From: Bradysia coprophila
Lineage: Eukaryota; Arthropoda; Insecta; Diptera; Sciaridae
Assembly: GCF_014529535.1 (NCBI RefSeq)
Contig: NW_023503302.1
Coordinates: 2,722,706-2,786,705 of the forward strand
Length of the DNA stretch: 64,000 bases
Direction: 5' to 3'
The notes below the pieces were generated by a model, which worked only from the letters and a program-made list of their open reading frames with translations, was not told the DNA's origin and did no database searches. Each line of letters begins with the position of its first letter. Positions within the stretch are counted from its first letter, which is position 1. Positions 25,133 to 37,100 of this stretch are shown piece by piece. The translations under genes and the position numbers were made by a program.

Positions 25133-26167
25133 TAAGGCCTACTATCGGGTCAGGTCAATCTGAAAATTTCAGGTCAGGTCAATTAAAATCATGACCTGAA
25201 ATGACCTGAATATTATCAGGTTGACCTGATATTTTTCAAGTTTCTTCTAAATTAGTTTTGTTAATATAAAATCGAAAAAACAATTGATTCCTGATTAGGC
25301 CTACTAATAGGTTTTTGTTGTCTTAGAGCGGGCGCTTATGGTTTCTTTGTAAAAAAAATCCAACTGTAAGGAAAGTCGTACAATTGTCACTAACATCATT
25401 AGCTACACTTCAAGCATTTTACATTTTTTATGCGGTCAGTAAATAACTTTTAGGACTGAAAGCTCTTATCAGCTAACCTGTTAAGGTTTAATGACTCGTA
25501 GAATCCACTCGTTGATGCCAATAAAAATTTAAAATATTCAAATTGTATAATAGATTGTGCGACGTTTCTGGATGTTTTCCGGATGTTGAGTCAGAGCTTA
25601 AACATTGCTTTGAACCGAAATTACTGATTCAGAGCAATAATTCGTGGGCCCAGGACCCACCTATGTACCAACTTATAGTTTTAAAGTCCACTATCAGAGT
25701 ACATTTCAGAACTTGCATTCTAATCACTAACTCTAATCTTTTGGTTTGTTGGTAAATTATAACGTCACAAGCCACAGACAATAATCAAAAGTCTTTACAT
25801 TGCCATGGCAATTATGTGAGTAAAAACGAAAGATGTTTCGTAAAATTGAATGACTTCTGGCTCGATGGAACATCTCGTCAGCGTTATTAGACTATCAGCT
25901 CTAGCCGAATTGTCAAGTTCTACAGGAACTGATTTCTATTTTGAAGGTACAAGAAATCACGAGTTAAACGATTATTTTTTTGTAATTATGTAACTGTGTA
26001 ATCTCGGATTAACGAATTTTATTAGAGATTTTGATTTTTTCGAAAATACAATTTCAGGTTATCAGGTCATTTCGGGTTATTTCAGGTCATGACCTGAAAA
26101 CTCAGGTCAGGTCAGGTCTAAGTCAATTTCTATTTCAGGTCAACATGACCTGACCTGTGGTAAGCCT
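25133..26167. mobile_element. Transposon-like element with AGGTCA-rich ends
   Basis: The left 110 bp (25133-25245) and the right 110 bp (26055-26167) are inverted relative to each other. They share AAGGCYTAC at the outer edge and many copies of AGGTCA / TGACCT, including tandem GGTCAGGTCA. The middle 800 bp has no convincing open frame. The layout fits a non-autonomous DNA transposon with subterminal repeats. The motif also equals the half-site of nuclear hormone receptors. Ends are approximate because the two arms differ in spacing. Confidence 0.6.
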
Positions 26168-26169
26168 TT

Positions 26170-26702
26170 TCTATTTCTTAACACATCGTTAACGTCGTCT
26201 GCTTCAACGCTATGCATGTCTGTACGATCACTTGCATCGAAATGTTGAAGTGGATCCTGTGCAGAACAATCGTTGCGTTGAACTCTGAAGATATCAGGCA
26301 CTGGGCCAGACGTGAAGTAAATTAAATTTGTCATTGAATTAGAAGCGGAGTATTGTGCAGAGTTAAAATTTACGAAAATAATTAGGATTAAGAAAGGAAA
26401 ATTCGAAATATTCACTTTTGCACCGCACTCACTACACCCACCTCAACTGGTAATAACAATATATTGTCGGGGTTCGTTGCTGAAGCACCTGACTGAGATC
26501 AGCAGCGATTCCAGAAACTATTTCGAATTCGTCGAAAGGATTCAAATTCAACGAAATTAGCGTTGGTAAATCGTGATTCAATTCGTGGAACTTGAATATG
26601 ACCCTAAATATTAAATGGTCAAGTGCATTACTTCCAGTCCACCAATTTCAGTCGTACAACGAAATGCACTTCAAGTATGTCGGAAAAATTGACGATTCAG
26701 GC
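26170..26702 (-). other. Unresolved coding-like block, minus strand preferred
   Basis: Two minus-strand open segments join in phase across a short intron. One is at about 26702-26649 (ending KLVDWK); the other, 26603-26442, reads VIFKFHELNHDLPTLISL and continues to CYYQLR. A third (about 26277-26170) can follow in phase. Against this, no AG acceptor exists for the first segment, and the plus strand has a near-ideal 54-bp intron (26707-26760) in the same place. I do not recognise the protein. It could be a decayed gene next to the AGGTCA element. Confidence 0.25.
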
Positions 26703-26719
26703 AAGGTAAGCGTCTTTAT

Positions 26720-29140
26720 GCTCCAACAAAAGGGACCGACACCACCAGAATCATTTTCAGGTGTGATATGATGTTTAATAAGTTCAATAAGCGCTGTTTA
26801 CTTATAGTAAGGGGCTATACTTTTACGCTCTGGACTGATCCATCGATTACGCATATGAAAAAAAAACGACACAACGAAAAATCCAATTTTTTTATTTCTA
26901 CTTACGAAATGAGATTTGTAACAAATAAATTTCTGAACTAAATGACCAATTTTGTTGAAAAGAATGTAAACCACAAATTGGAGAGTAATTTAACGGAAAA
27001 TTTTCTTACACTAATACCTAACTAAATATTCCATAATAAGCTGATTCAACTGAAAGCAAATCACAACGGTCGGTAAACCAATTCAAAACTCCATTTACTT
27101 GCCGAAATTTTGCCTGTAATTGAAATATAAATTCCATTTAAAATTTTCATTATTTTAGCAGCCAACATAAAATTCCACCACAGAATTTTACTAAACAGAA
27201 ACATGAAGTAAACGAAAATGACTTCCAATCCATGCTGAACCTACCTTAAGAAGCTCATGAAAATTTATCTTGCAGAAACTTTTCTACTTGAAAAACGTCA
27301 CGATCTCGATGATGCACTATGGGTAACTAACTGTTGATTATTTGATATTTACACAATACTTACTGGTGAAACGAAAAGTTTTTCGCCTTTAATATTTAGA
27401 CGATAAATTAATGACTTATAGAATGTGTTGTGGTGAAAGGTTTGTTTAACTTGGATTCCGAAGTTAAATTTGTTTCGATTTGTTGATGTCCCGAGAAGAG
27501 AATATTTTCCACTGTTTCTCAGTATGGAAAGTCTTCTCTAAGGCCGTTATAATATAAGTTTTACCATTATACCTTCCTTGGATGATCAAAACTTCTGAAA
27601 CTTGTCTTAGGGTATAGCTAATTTTCAGAACAGAGACAACCGGCAATATTTTCGAATAATAATCCGTTAGGCGAAAGAATCAATCTAAAACTTTTGGGGG
27701 ATATAATGGAAATTAGCTAAAATTAGAGGCTATGAATCAAATCTGAAGAAAACATTTTCGTTCGATGAGCAGAGAATTTTCAAAAACGAAAATCCTCTAA
27801 GGTTTTTTTAGTGATTTTTTTTTTCTGCGGATTTTTCAGGATGTTGTCTTCTTAGAAACGGCAGACGAATCACAATAAAATCTTAAAAACTGTTACTTCG
27901 GTTATGTAAAGTATAGAAAGTATATTACCGGTACAAAATCTTTTACTTCATACGCGTTAACATACATTTCACTATATCAGACCACCATCACATTAGCAGG
28001 AGGTCATAACTTACTTCTTATTTAGTCATTGATAAATGATAATTAGTCGTTTCTAGAAGGGTAGAGGATTTTCTTTATCATTTTCCATGCATTTTTAAGG
28101 ATTTTCTTTTTGAGTTTTAATGGGTGCAAATGATTTTTTTGGTTTTCTGAGAATGTCTTTGAAGATTTTCTACGATTTTGAGGATTATCTAGCTTTCACA
28201 AATTTTCTCTGTTTTTTTTCGGTTTACAGAAGTTTCTAGTTTCTCCGGCCCTATTATCACTATTATTTAGTTGTAATTTCAGCGTCATTCTTTTTCGCAT
28301 AATGACCAGTCGAATAATTCCTTCAAAAAGACAACACTATTTGGCTGCACTATTTAGACACAGAGTTCAGCGATCTCTGAGAATGTTTCTTCTGTTTTTT
28401 GTGAGAATGTCATAAAACGTGGGGAAAAGCGAGGGTGGTTGCAGAGGTACAAAATATACAGGCGCATGTAGGCATGAATTCTTAAACACAGAGATTGGTG
28501 AAGGTTTTTGGATGTTCCGGTATTGTAGGGTATGTTAACATGGACACAAAATGCGGCATTTGTTGAATTGTTCAAAAGTATATTTTTAATGTAAAGTTTT
28601 AACCGCAACAAAAAATAGTATTAATTTAACCAACACAAATGTAAGATTTACAGTTTTTCATTGTCGTGTTGTTTTGTTTTATTTAATTTATCTTGAACAC
28701 AACCAGAAGAATGACTTTGTTTCTTTCGAAGAAAAATAGTTGGATAACAAAAACACTTTTCTTGAATTAAAATAAATTTTGTTTCTCTCATACCTATATA
28801 TGTGTGTTTCGTGTGTATTAATTGTGTGTAAAGTATTTACAAAAAAAAAAATTCATTGACAAGCAATTCACAAATTATCAACAAAAGGAAACATGAGAAT
28901 TAAAAAAAAAAATCTGTTTTAAGTTCCGAATCGTCTCGAATTGTAATAGTAAATTTTAACAAAAATAATTTTTCTTAAGCTTAGATGTCTCTCTGTCTCT
29001 TTTTAGTGTTTTTCGTTTAGTTACAAATTTAGCTTTTCACATTAAAAATTTTCCACTTTTTTCTTTTTTTAATTTTTACAAAAAATATTTTAAGATGATT
29101 GTACCAATATAGTAGGGGCGGGGCAGGGTATTCATGATTA
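26720..29140. other. Gene-free stretch between the AGGTCA element and GPDH 3' region
   Basis: AT-rich DNA with one dispersed repeat copy (27885-27990). The last 500 bp is very AT-rich and could be 3' UTR of the GPDH gene on the minus strand if the candidate exon at 29147-29180 is real. No other exon was found. Confidence 0.5.
27885..27990. repeat. Dispersed TTACTTC-family repeat copy
   Basis: Contains CTGTTACTTCGG, then ACAAAATCTTTTACTTCATA, then GTTAACATACATTTCACTAT, in the same order as the copies at 37375-37480 and (reverse) 19185-19335. Confidence 0.55.
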
Positions 29141-29146
29141 GTGCAT

Positions 29147-29180
29147 CTACAATTTAGCACTGCCAAGTTGTGACTGTGAC
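29147..29180 (-). CDS. Candidate alternative last exon of GPDH ending in AKL
   Basis: Joined to the GPDH exon at 31106-31198 this segment is in phase. It adds SQSQLGSAKL and a stop, giving 361 residues in total, a normal GPDH length. The acceptor (AAAG) has a weak pyrimidine tract, and the exon is 1.9 kb downstream. It is a possibility only. Reading straight through the donor of the previous exon gives a stop one codon later (HPEHM end), a simpler alternative. Confidence 0.3.
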
Positions 29181-30139
29181 CTTTAATAATGTTGATGTGT
29201 GACATAAATAAGGTGGTTGGGAGAGGGGAAAATAAAATTAATTTTTAAAGTAAACGAAAGAAAATTTTCAAACAAAAATTCATTTTTTTTTTGATAATAA
29301 TAAACACAAAATAAGCAGAGTTAATGGCACAGAAAATGATTGTTTTTAGGCATGCAATGGAAGAATATTTTATGTTTTTGTCACTTAAATGGGGATTATT
29401 TTCGTGTTGAAGTAGCGAGATAGCGAAATTAAACGTTAAATCAAATACCGTCTCCAGCTAGTTGCTAGTGCGTGTAAGGATGATATATTGAAAAGCAATC
29501 AGTTCCGTTGAACACTTTCGTTTTCATAACTTCAAATGTATGAAGGAAACAAAGAACTAAGTAACTGAATGTATCTGAATTAATGCCATTTCGTCGGACA
29601 GTAGACCAAACGATACTGCTACTCGCACTTCTCGCAGTGCTTATTATTACCATCATTTTTTTTAAACGAAATTTTACTGCATTTTAGGATTGAATAGAAT
29701 CAACTATCAAACCAATTCTGTTGGTCGAGTTTGATAGAAATGATTTCTGCTTTATTTTTCAAAAATAGATTGGAAAGGAGAGAGGATCAGAGGGATGAAG
29801 GCAATGCATGCAAAATATTTTCATATAAAAATGTGCTCCGATTTGGTTGAATATAACAAAAAATATCAAACAAAATTGCCGTTAACTTGCGAATCAATAA
29901 CTGTTCGCATGTCTTTAATCAATTTTAATTTCTTGACAAATGGAAGCAGATTCAACGTAGTGAGCAACAATTCAATATTTTGATCTAAATTTTTCTTCCA
30001 AATCGAACCTAAGAAAAAACGGAATTCCATAATAATCGAGCTAATAAGACCGTTCTACGGGAACAAACGACATCTACAATAGGATTGGACTGTGCTAATT
30101 CTTGCGCCAATCTTCGTTTGTGAAAGATATTTTGAGTTT

Positions 30140-30240
30140 AAATCAGGGATAATTTTCCCATATTTTCTTGAATTTTCCCACATTTTCTCTAATTTTCCAA
30201 AAGAAATGATTCTTGGGAAAATTTCGAAGCAAGCAGGAAA
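30140..30240. repeat. AT-rich TTTTCCC-type repeat copy
   Basis: ATAATTTTCCCATATTTTCT followed by TTTTCCCACATTTTCTCT and then GGGAAAATTTC resembles the block at 5076-5235 and 51720-51755. The low complexity keeps confidence modest. Confidence 0.4.
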
Positions 30241-30303
30241 AATCTGGAAAACAGCTCTGGTTGAAATTGTTTATGTCATTCGCCACACAACTTTCGTTCA
30301 ACC

Positions 30304-30495
30304 TTAAAAAATTCTTCTTTCAATCGCAGGCAGCACGTGATGACGTGCTTCTCCACCAATTAGATGAATCAGCGTCTCAGCAGAGAATTTAGTAAAGTCT
30401 TTGACATGTTGCACGGTACAATTTTTACTCTTAACGATGTAATGGAAATCCTGCCGAACAAAGATTTCACAAAGATCAGCACAGACTAGTCCTGA
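30304..30495 (-). CDS. Orphan terminal exon, unidentified protein
   Basis: A 63-codon open segment follows an acceptor (TATAG) and ends at a stop at 30304-30306. It reads CADLCEIFVRQDFHYIVKSK and later FSAETLIHLIGGEARHHVLP. The spacing of aromatic and aliphatic residues recalls BACK-type helical regions that follow BTB domains, but the match is by eye only. Upstream DNA (30500-30880) gives only short interrupted frames, so the rest of the gene is absent or decayed. It lies within the interval between GPDH exon 6 and its candidate last exon, on the same strand. Confidence 0.35.
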   Translation of the reverse strand, partial: SGLVCADLCEIFVRQDFHYIVKSKNCTVQHVKDFTKFSAETLIHLIGGEARHHVLPAIERRIF

Positions 30496-31105
30496 CTATA
30501 CCTACACTCTATGATATGTATATTGACGACGAATTAAAAAATTTTTGACGACGAATTAAAAATTTTTAATGCGGAGCTCTTCAATAATTTCATTTGCCGC
30601 AAAGGCAATCGCAATCCTAATTCAGCGGGAGGCAAAAGTTAGTGACAAAATATCACGGAAAGAAAATTTGATTTCTCGGATTAGAAACATCGTGACGTGA
30701 TCTCAAAGTTGTAAAATCGACACACAAACGCTACTCCAAAGGAATGTTATTCACAAAAGAATTGAACAGCTCCACAGGACAACGATTAACGATATTATTG
30801 AAAGGATTTTTGTTGAATTATTTTTAAATATTTTGACTGCTACGGGAGATGATTTCGATTTGGTTGTTATATAGGTAACAGTTTAGCATTTACATTTTTG
30901 ATAACATTATTTAACGATCTATCTAAAATCTAAAATCTGTTCAAAAAGTTTAAAACTTTAAAACAGAGCCTCGTGGCCTGTTCGCTTTTTATTTACAAAT
31001 TAAAAACTCTATGCTCTAGCAGCTTCAACAAACGATTCTCATTTTTTTAGCAACAAACGATAAGAAAATATTAAAATCAAACTGTGTCTTTCAACCATGA
31101 CTTAC

Positions 31106-34100
31106 ATATGCTCCGGATGATTGCGAATGCAATTGATTAGTTCACTAGCTTTCAATTCTCCAATGCAAATTCGATGAATGGCCGAGAACAGTGGGAACCT
31201 AAAAAAAAAATTTCCCGTGTTTGGGACGAAATTTCATTTCATTTCTCTATGCACTAATGGAATTTCGATTTTACTTTTCTTCCATTTTCTTGTTCTTCAG
31301 CATAAAGTTAACTTCTTCAGCTGTAATTGGTCCCTGTAATTTTTGACCGTTTAACATTTCAGTTTCCAAGTCCTTGATAGATTTGCCAGTTTTGACGAAT
31401 GCCTCAGATACCTTACGATTACGACCGCCTGCAAAGTAATCAATTCAATCGAAATTGTTAGCTTCACATCATTTTTCATAGAAAATGTAAACGCCAGACC
31501 ATAGCAAGTTGTAATAAGATCGGCAACACCACAGCTTTCGAAGAATGTGGATAGTTTGCTGCCCGGGTAGAAGACTTCAACGAATCGGATCATCTCCATT
31601 AAACCCAAACGAATGACAGCAGCCTTTGTATTGTCACCCAATCCCAAACCATCAACGAATCCAGCACCGCAGGCAACAATGTTTTTAAGTGCACCGCACA
31701 CTTCGACGGCATCTTCATCGTCGACAACTACGACACGGAAGTAGCTCGCTTGCATCATGTCACGTAGAATGGGAGCGATTTTCTGGTCCTTGCAACCGAT
31801 TGTTGTTTCACAGAAATTCTCGTCAGCTACCTCGTTGGCCAAGTTAGCTCCCATTAGGACAGCGCATGGAATCTTTAAAATTTGGAAATTTTATTGATAT
31901 AGAGTCGAGGTCTGTTATGCCAATACTTCTTATAAGCAACGCACCTTCAAATGTCTGGTAATAATGTGTGAAATAAGATCAATGCCGCCTCCTTCAGCAA
32001 TATCGAAACCTTTGATCAGAGATAATGCAACAGCGGTTGGCTTTATTTTTCCTAACATTGTGGCACAAAGACCACGTACGAATTGATGTGGCACGACGAA
32101 GATCAAGTAATCGGCATCTTTGGCAGCTTCGACCAAGTCCGGTACGGCAACCTAAAATTATTTTAAGCATAGGACTCTTTAGCAATGGCTAAGCTTCTTC
32201 GTTTCGAAAAGGAAATGTCACGCCAAGACAGCGTTTTTCATAAATCATATCTATGGGATTGCGTCAACGTTTCAAGATAATTTTATTTTGTTGTGGTAAT
32301 CTTGTAATAGCTCGAATAAGTATTGAAGGATTTGAATGTGAACGTCATAGACATCGATGACGTTAGCACTACGTGATAAAATCTACTTTCTACTATCATT
32401 TTAATGAAATTAATTTTTCAGGAGTTCTGCGTGATTGACCTGATTTTTTCCACTCAAAAGACCATGAGATAATGGCGTTTTGTTGAAGCTTCGTCTGATT
32501 ACAGTTAGAGGAAGAAAATTTCTATTCTATCTCCCCTTTTCTTTCGACCTCTGGAAGAAGACAGGAAATTCCAACTAGTGTCATTCGCAAAGCTTCGCTC
32601 TTGTGTGAATTTCCTATAGGCTTCACTTGGTAAACAAATAACTATTCCATGTGTGTGATACTTTCTCATATCTGTTTTCACTTCGCCTCGGACGCAAAGT
32701 TCACTTTTGTTGAAATTTCCGGTATTTTCCATACAAAAAGTTGAAATTGTAATCGTCAATCCGTTATGATTTACGTGATAGGTGGAGTTTCAATTATGAA
32801 ACCTTTCTCTGTGTGGTACAGTTGCACGATTACAACATTATTTCTATGTGCATAATTTTCGATTATACGTGGAATACTAGGTCCCAACTGTTGGGTGGGT
32901 CAGATCCTTTGACTGTTTGTCTGAGCTTCTCAATAGTATTTTTATTGGCAATGATTTATTTCAACGAAATGTAATTTTGTATGTTGATGGCCACAAAAAC
33001 GCATTTAGAAGAAGAACTACTAGAACGGTCTAATAAATCTCTCATTTTTGATTTAATTCTGTTTAGTTTCACTGAAAATTACTGACAATCTTCGAAACTT
33101 TGTATATAAAATGCCCCGGTAAAAAATGACATATTAAATTTAAACTCGTGTGAATTGAAATTTCACACTCTTTAATTTTGGTTCTGTTTATTCGGTTTTG
33201 TTTACAAGGCAAAATCAAATGACTTTTGAGAACTACTCCCAGATGGTTGAACCGATACCACCCATTTTCGCAAGGTTCTGAAAGAACAGGTTAAGACACT
33301 TCTAAGTTGATCACTAAGGCGGTGTTTTTTATTGAACAGACTCATTACAGATTGTTGGAAATGTCAACCTATAATAAAAAAAACTCTTTTTTTTTCTTCA
33401 ATTTGACATTTCAAACAAACTGTAATGAATGTGTTCAACAAAATGTATCCATTTGTCAAAATGACACATGAAACTTAAACTCGTGTGATTTGCGGCCCTC
33501 GCTTCGCTCTCGCCGCACTTTTCACTCGTTAATTTTTGTTCTATTTATTCGGTTTTGTTTACAAGGCAAAGTCACATAACAAGAAAAATACTATTGAAAT
33601 AGATACAAAAACTCTGTTAGCAACATCAGCTTGTTTGTAAGACCAACATAATCCATCTTAGAACCTAACCTGAATTAATTCCATTCTCCACCAAACATTT
33701 TTTTTAAATCGGTTGAACTTTGCTCCAGTTGTCGTGTTAACAAAAAGAAGAAAAGGCTTCTTTCGAGAAATACTCCCAGATGGTTTAACCGATGCCACCC
33801 ATTTTCGAATTTGACCTGAAGATTTCAATACTTCGTCAAATAAAAAAAGTTTTTGAAAGTCGGTTGAACTTTGCTCCAGTTATCGTGTTAACAAAGAGCT
33901 GAAAAGGCTTCTTTCGAGAACTACTACCAGATGGTTGAACCGATCCCGCCCATTTTCGAACTTGACCTGAGGATTTCAATACATCGTCGATTAAAAAAAA
34001 GTTTTTGAAAATCGGTTGAGATTTACTCAAGTTATCGTGTTAACAAAGAGCTTCTTCTGAGAACTGCTACCAGATGGTTGAACCGATAATACCCATTTTC

Positions 34101-37100
34101 GAACTTGACCTGAGGATTTCAACACTTCGTCGAATAAAAAAAAGTTTTTGAAAATCGGTTGAGATTTACTCAAGTTATCGTGTTAACAAAGGGCACAAAA
34201 TTTTAACATTTAACGTTTTTTCATCACATTTCAATACATTTTTAATCATAGTGTTATGTACGGTGTATTTTCTTTTGTAAAACCCATGACTTACAGTCAA
34301 GGGAATAGAGTGAAATTTCAATGTCAATCTGGCAGCATACAAATGTTTATTTATGTGGAGCCTAATTTCTTTACTGAAGTCTATATAATCCGTCGATCAC
34401 CGTCGTATTAAAATATCAATTGGATTATATGTTTGTATTTTCATTTTAGATACACAAGGAAAACGTCCTTGGCCATGGCGTAATCATATGCACCTTTCAC
34501 AAACGGCAAGCATAGCAATTAGGATAGTTATCGATTCTATCATAACATTTTCGACAGATTGATAGAAAATCCTTCGCTCCATTTGACGACGTAAGTGAGA
34601 GCTCATTGTATTTATTGTTGTCATCATATTTAGTTGATGATAACACATGATACTGTCGTACGTAAAAAATTAATCAAAATACTTAACACACCACATAAAA
34701 AAGACTTTACTGACTAAATATTTTGTTTGACCACGCTCATTGCCACTCATAGACTTGATGATTTTGATTTTATCTAATCAGTTTGTTGTAATACTTGTTC
34801 TTCTTGTCCCATATTGAATAAAATAATGTTTTTATGAAAATTATTTTAATGAACTTTGTGGTTGAGCGATAAGTGTTTGCTATCATTCAATTTTATCGCA
34901 AAGTATTGCAATTTTTTTTTTGCATTTTATGTTTACATTGTCGACGATGTTGGACGTAAATCAACTCGGTGTGATGGTTTTTAGTTTTGAGTTTCAAATG
35001 GAATGATAATAAAATCATTAACATGGTACATGGGCTCACGAACGGAAACTTTTCGAAAAGCGATTCACTTTTAGAGCGTTCCGTATGCCACAATTTGAAG
35101 TGATTGTAAATTGGAAAATTTTTAAATTTAATTTTGCATTTCTGTTTCACAACTATTAATATTGATTTTGCTACGATAGAATCGTAAATGTAAATTGATA
35201 AGATCAACCAAAATTAACAAGAAATTATTTAATGAATGAAATCATCGGCACACTTGCCGGAATTTCGGAAACGCTGAGAATGATAATTGATCAGCGTAGA
35301 TAAGTGAAGGTCTACACAGTAGAATACAGTCGTGTACACAGGGCCTATTCTAGGGAAAATAAGTTACCGAAAATTCCCGAATTATGGTTTCTGTTCAATC
35401 TAGTAAGATGTCATCACAGCGTAATTCAGTTCAGCTCATAGGAATAAAAAAAAACTAGAAAGGCCGGAGAAGCAACGGAGGAACGTCGAGGTATCGCTTT
35501 TTTATAGAAATGGACAAAACGTGAGAGAAAAATTAGGGAATATTTGATAATACAATTGGCTTAAAATAGGCCCTGGTGTTTTCAGAGCGTTTCACAAAGG
35601 TTAGCCGTATTCGTAGGATGTCGAATGTAGATATTTTGTAGATTTTTACTCTGCTATTTTTATACACCACACCGAAATCGTCTTCTCGATTTAATCGCTC
35701 GGTATCCAACAGAACAATTTGGAGAAGCAGTTTTGCGAAGATTAACTTAAACGAGCAGTGAGACTCAAAATAAGAAAGTTTACTGAAGTTCCATACATTA
35801 TATTAAAATATTGCGAAACATTTGGATCTAAGTTTGAAATTCAAACCAGAGAAGCAGTTCCTAGAACACTGAAGCTTATACGTCAAATTTTTTCTCAGAT
35901 CAGCCAAAAATCTTACCCTACATCGAGGTGGGGAACTCAAATGACTAAAAACGATCCAACGCGGCAACGGTATTTTCATCGAGTTAAACTTAAATCTCTG
36001 AAGGGGTAGTAGTCAAGTCAGGTAATGAATCATTGTCAAAATGGTTGCTGGTAGTGCAGCTCTTTTTGCACAACCTTCGAAACAATTGTGAACGTATCAG
36101 AACCAACCGCATTCGATGCGCGATGCTCATTCCACAATGTAGTGAATCCTTGAATTTATCGCAAACGAAATGCCTTACGGCATCAATAACTTTGACAAAT
36201 AAAATTTCTTTCGTTGGCATGTCTCGGTTCTGTAAATACAATCGCAAGCCAAAAAAAAAGATCATCTGAAACTAGGATGGAAATGCATTTTATTTTTAAA
36301 CTGCAAATTTGTTTGTTTTTTGTTTCCATAACGGTAAAACGGTACATTTGTGCAAAAGTGTTGGCCGTATTTTTAGTATCAAATAAAAGAAAATTTTAAT
36401 TTCATTGTATCATCACGTAAGCAGAAACAGAAGAAAAAAGATGTTCGCAGAATTTATTCAAAAATACCAAACTAAATTTGTATTGCAGTCTTGTTATATA
36501 TACACATGGAACGCTGAGCAACGAACCATTTTTGGTTGACCTTTACAATGTCCTAAAAAAGTTCGCAGATAGTCGGTTGAAAATACATAAACGAGAATTG
36601 AATTGTCAGTTGCCCTATACTCAGAACTAGACCCATTCAATACACTGAGACCAGCTATATAAGTTCTGTGAAAGGATTAATCGTTCGACAAAATAAAATA
36701 TTTTTTCTTCTTCTTGTAATTATTTTGATACGCGAATAAACTCTCTATTCGTTACGATTTGAACTTGACTCAATGCCAATAAAAAATGTTTGATAAGACT
36801 TATGTAACGCGTGAGCTGATCATGTAGTGTGTGTGATGTGTGTACACCCGTCGTATCTTAAAAACCGTAAGCCACTTTTTATACAATAACGAAACTGTTA
36901 CGAAAATAAACATAATCGATATGCACATAACGTGAGTAACGTAATTCATCTCAAATAATTTTCTATTATTTATTTAAAAACAAATAACGCGGCAGCCGAG
37001 TCCATTGTTCGTTCGCTCACCGAAAGTATTGAAAAAGGAAAAAAGGGGAAAACAAAGAGTTGCATTGACATTGTAATGCAAAAACTTACCACATTTTCTG

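Noticed and set aside
25133-26167. AGGTCA clusters read as a hormone response enhancer
   Set aside because: The inverted layout at both ends of a 1-kb block fits transposon subterminal repeats better. Enhancer function is kept only as a secondary idea.
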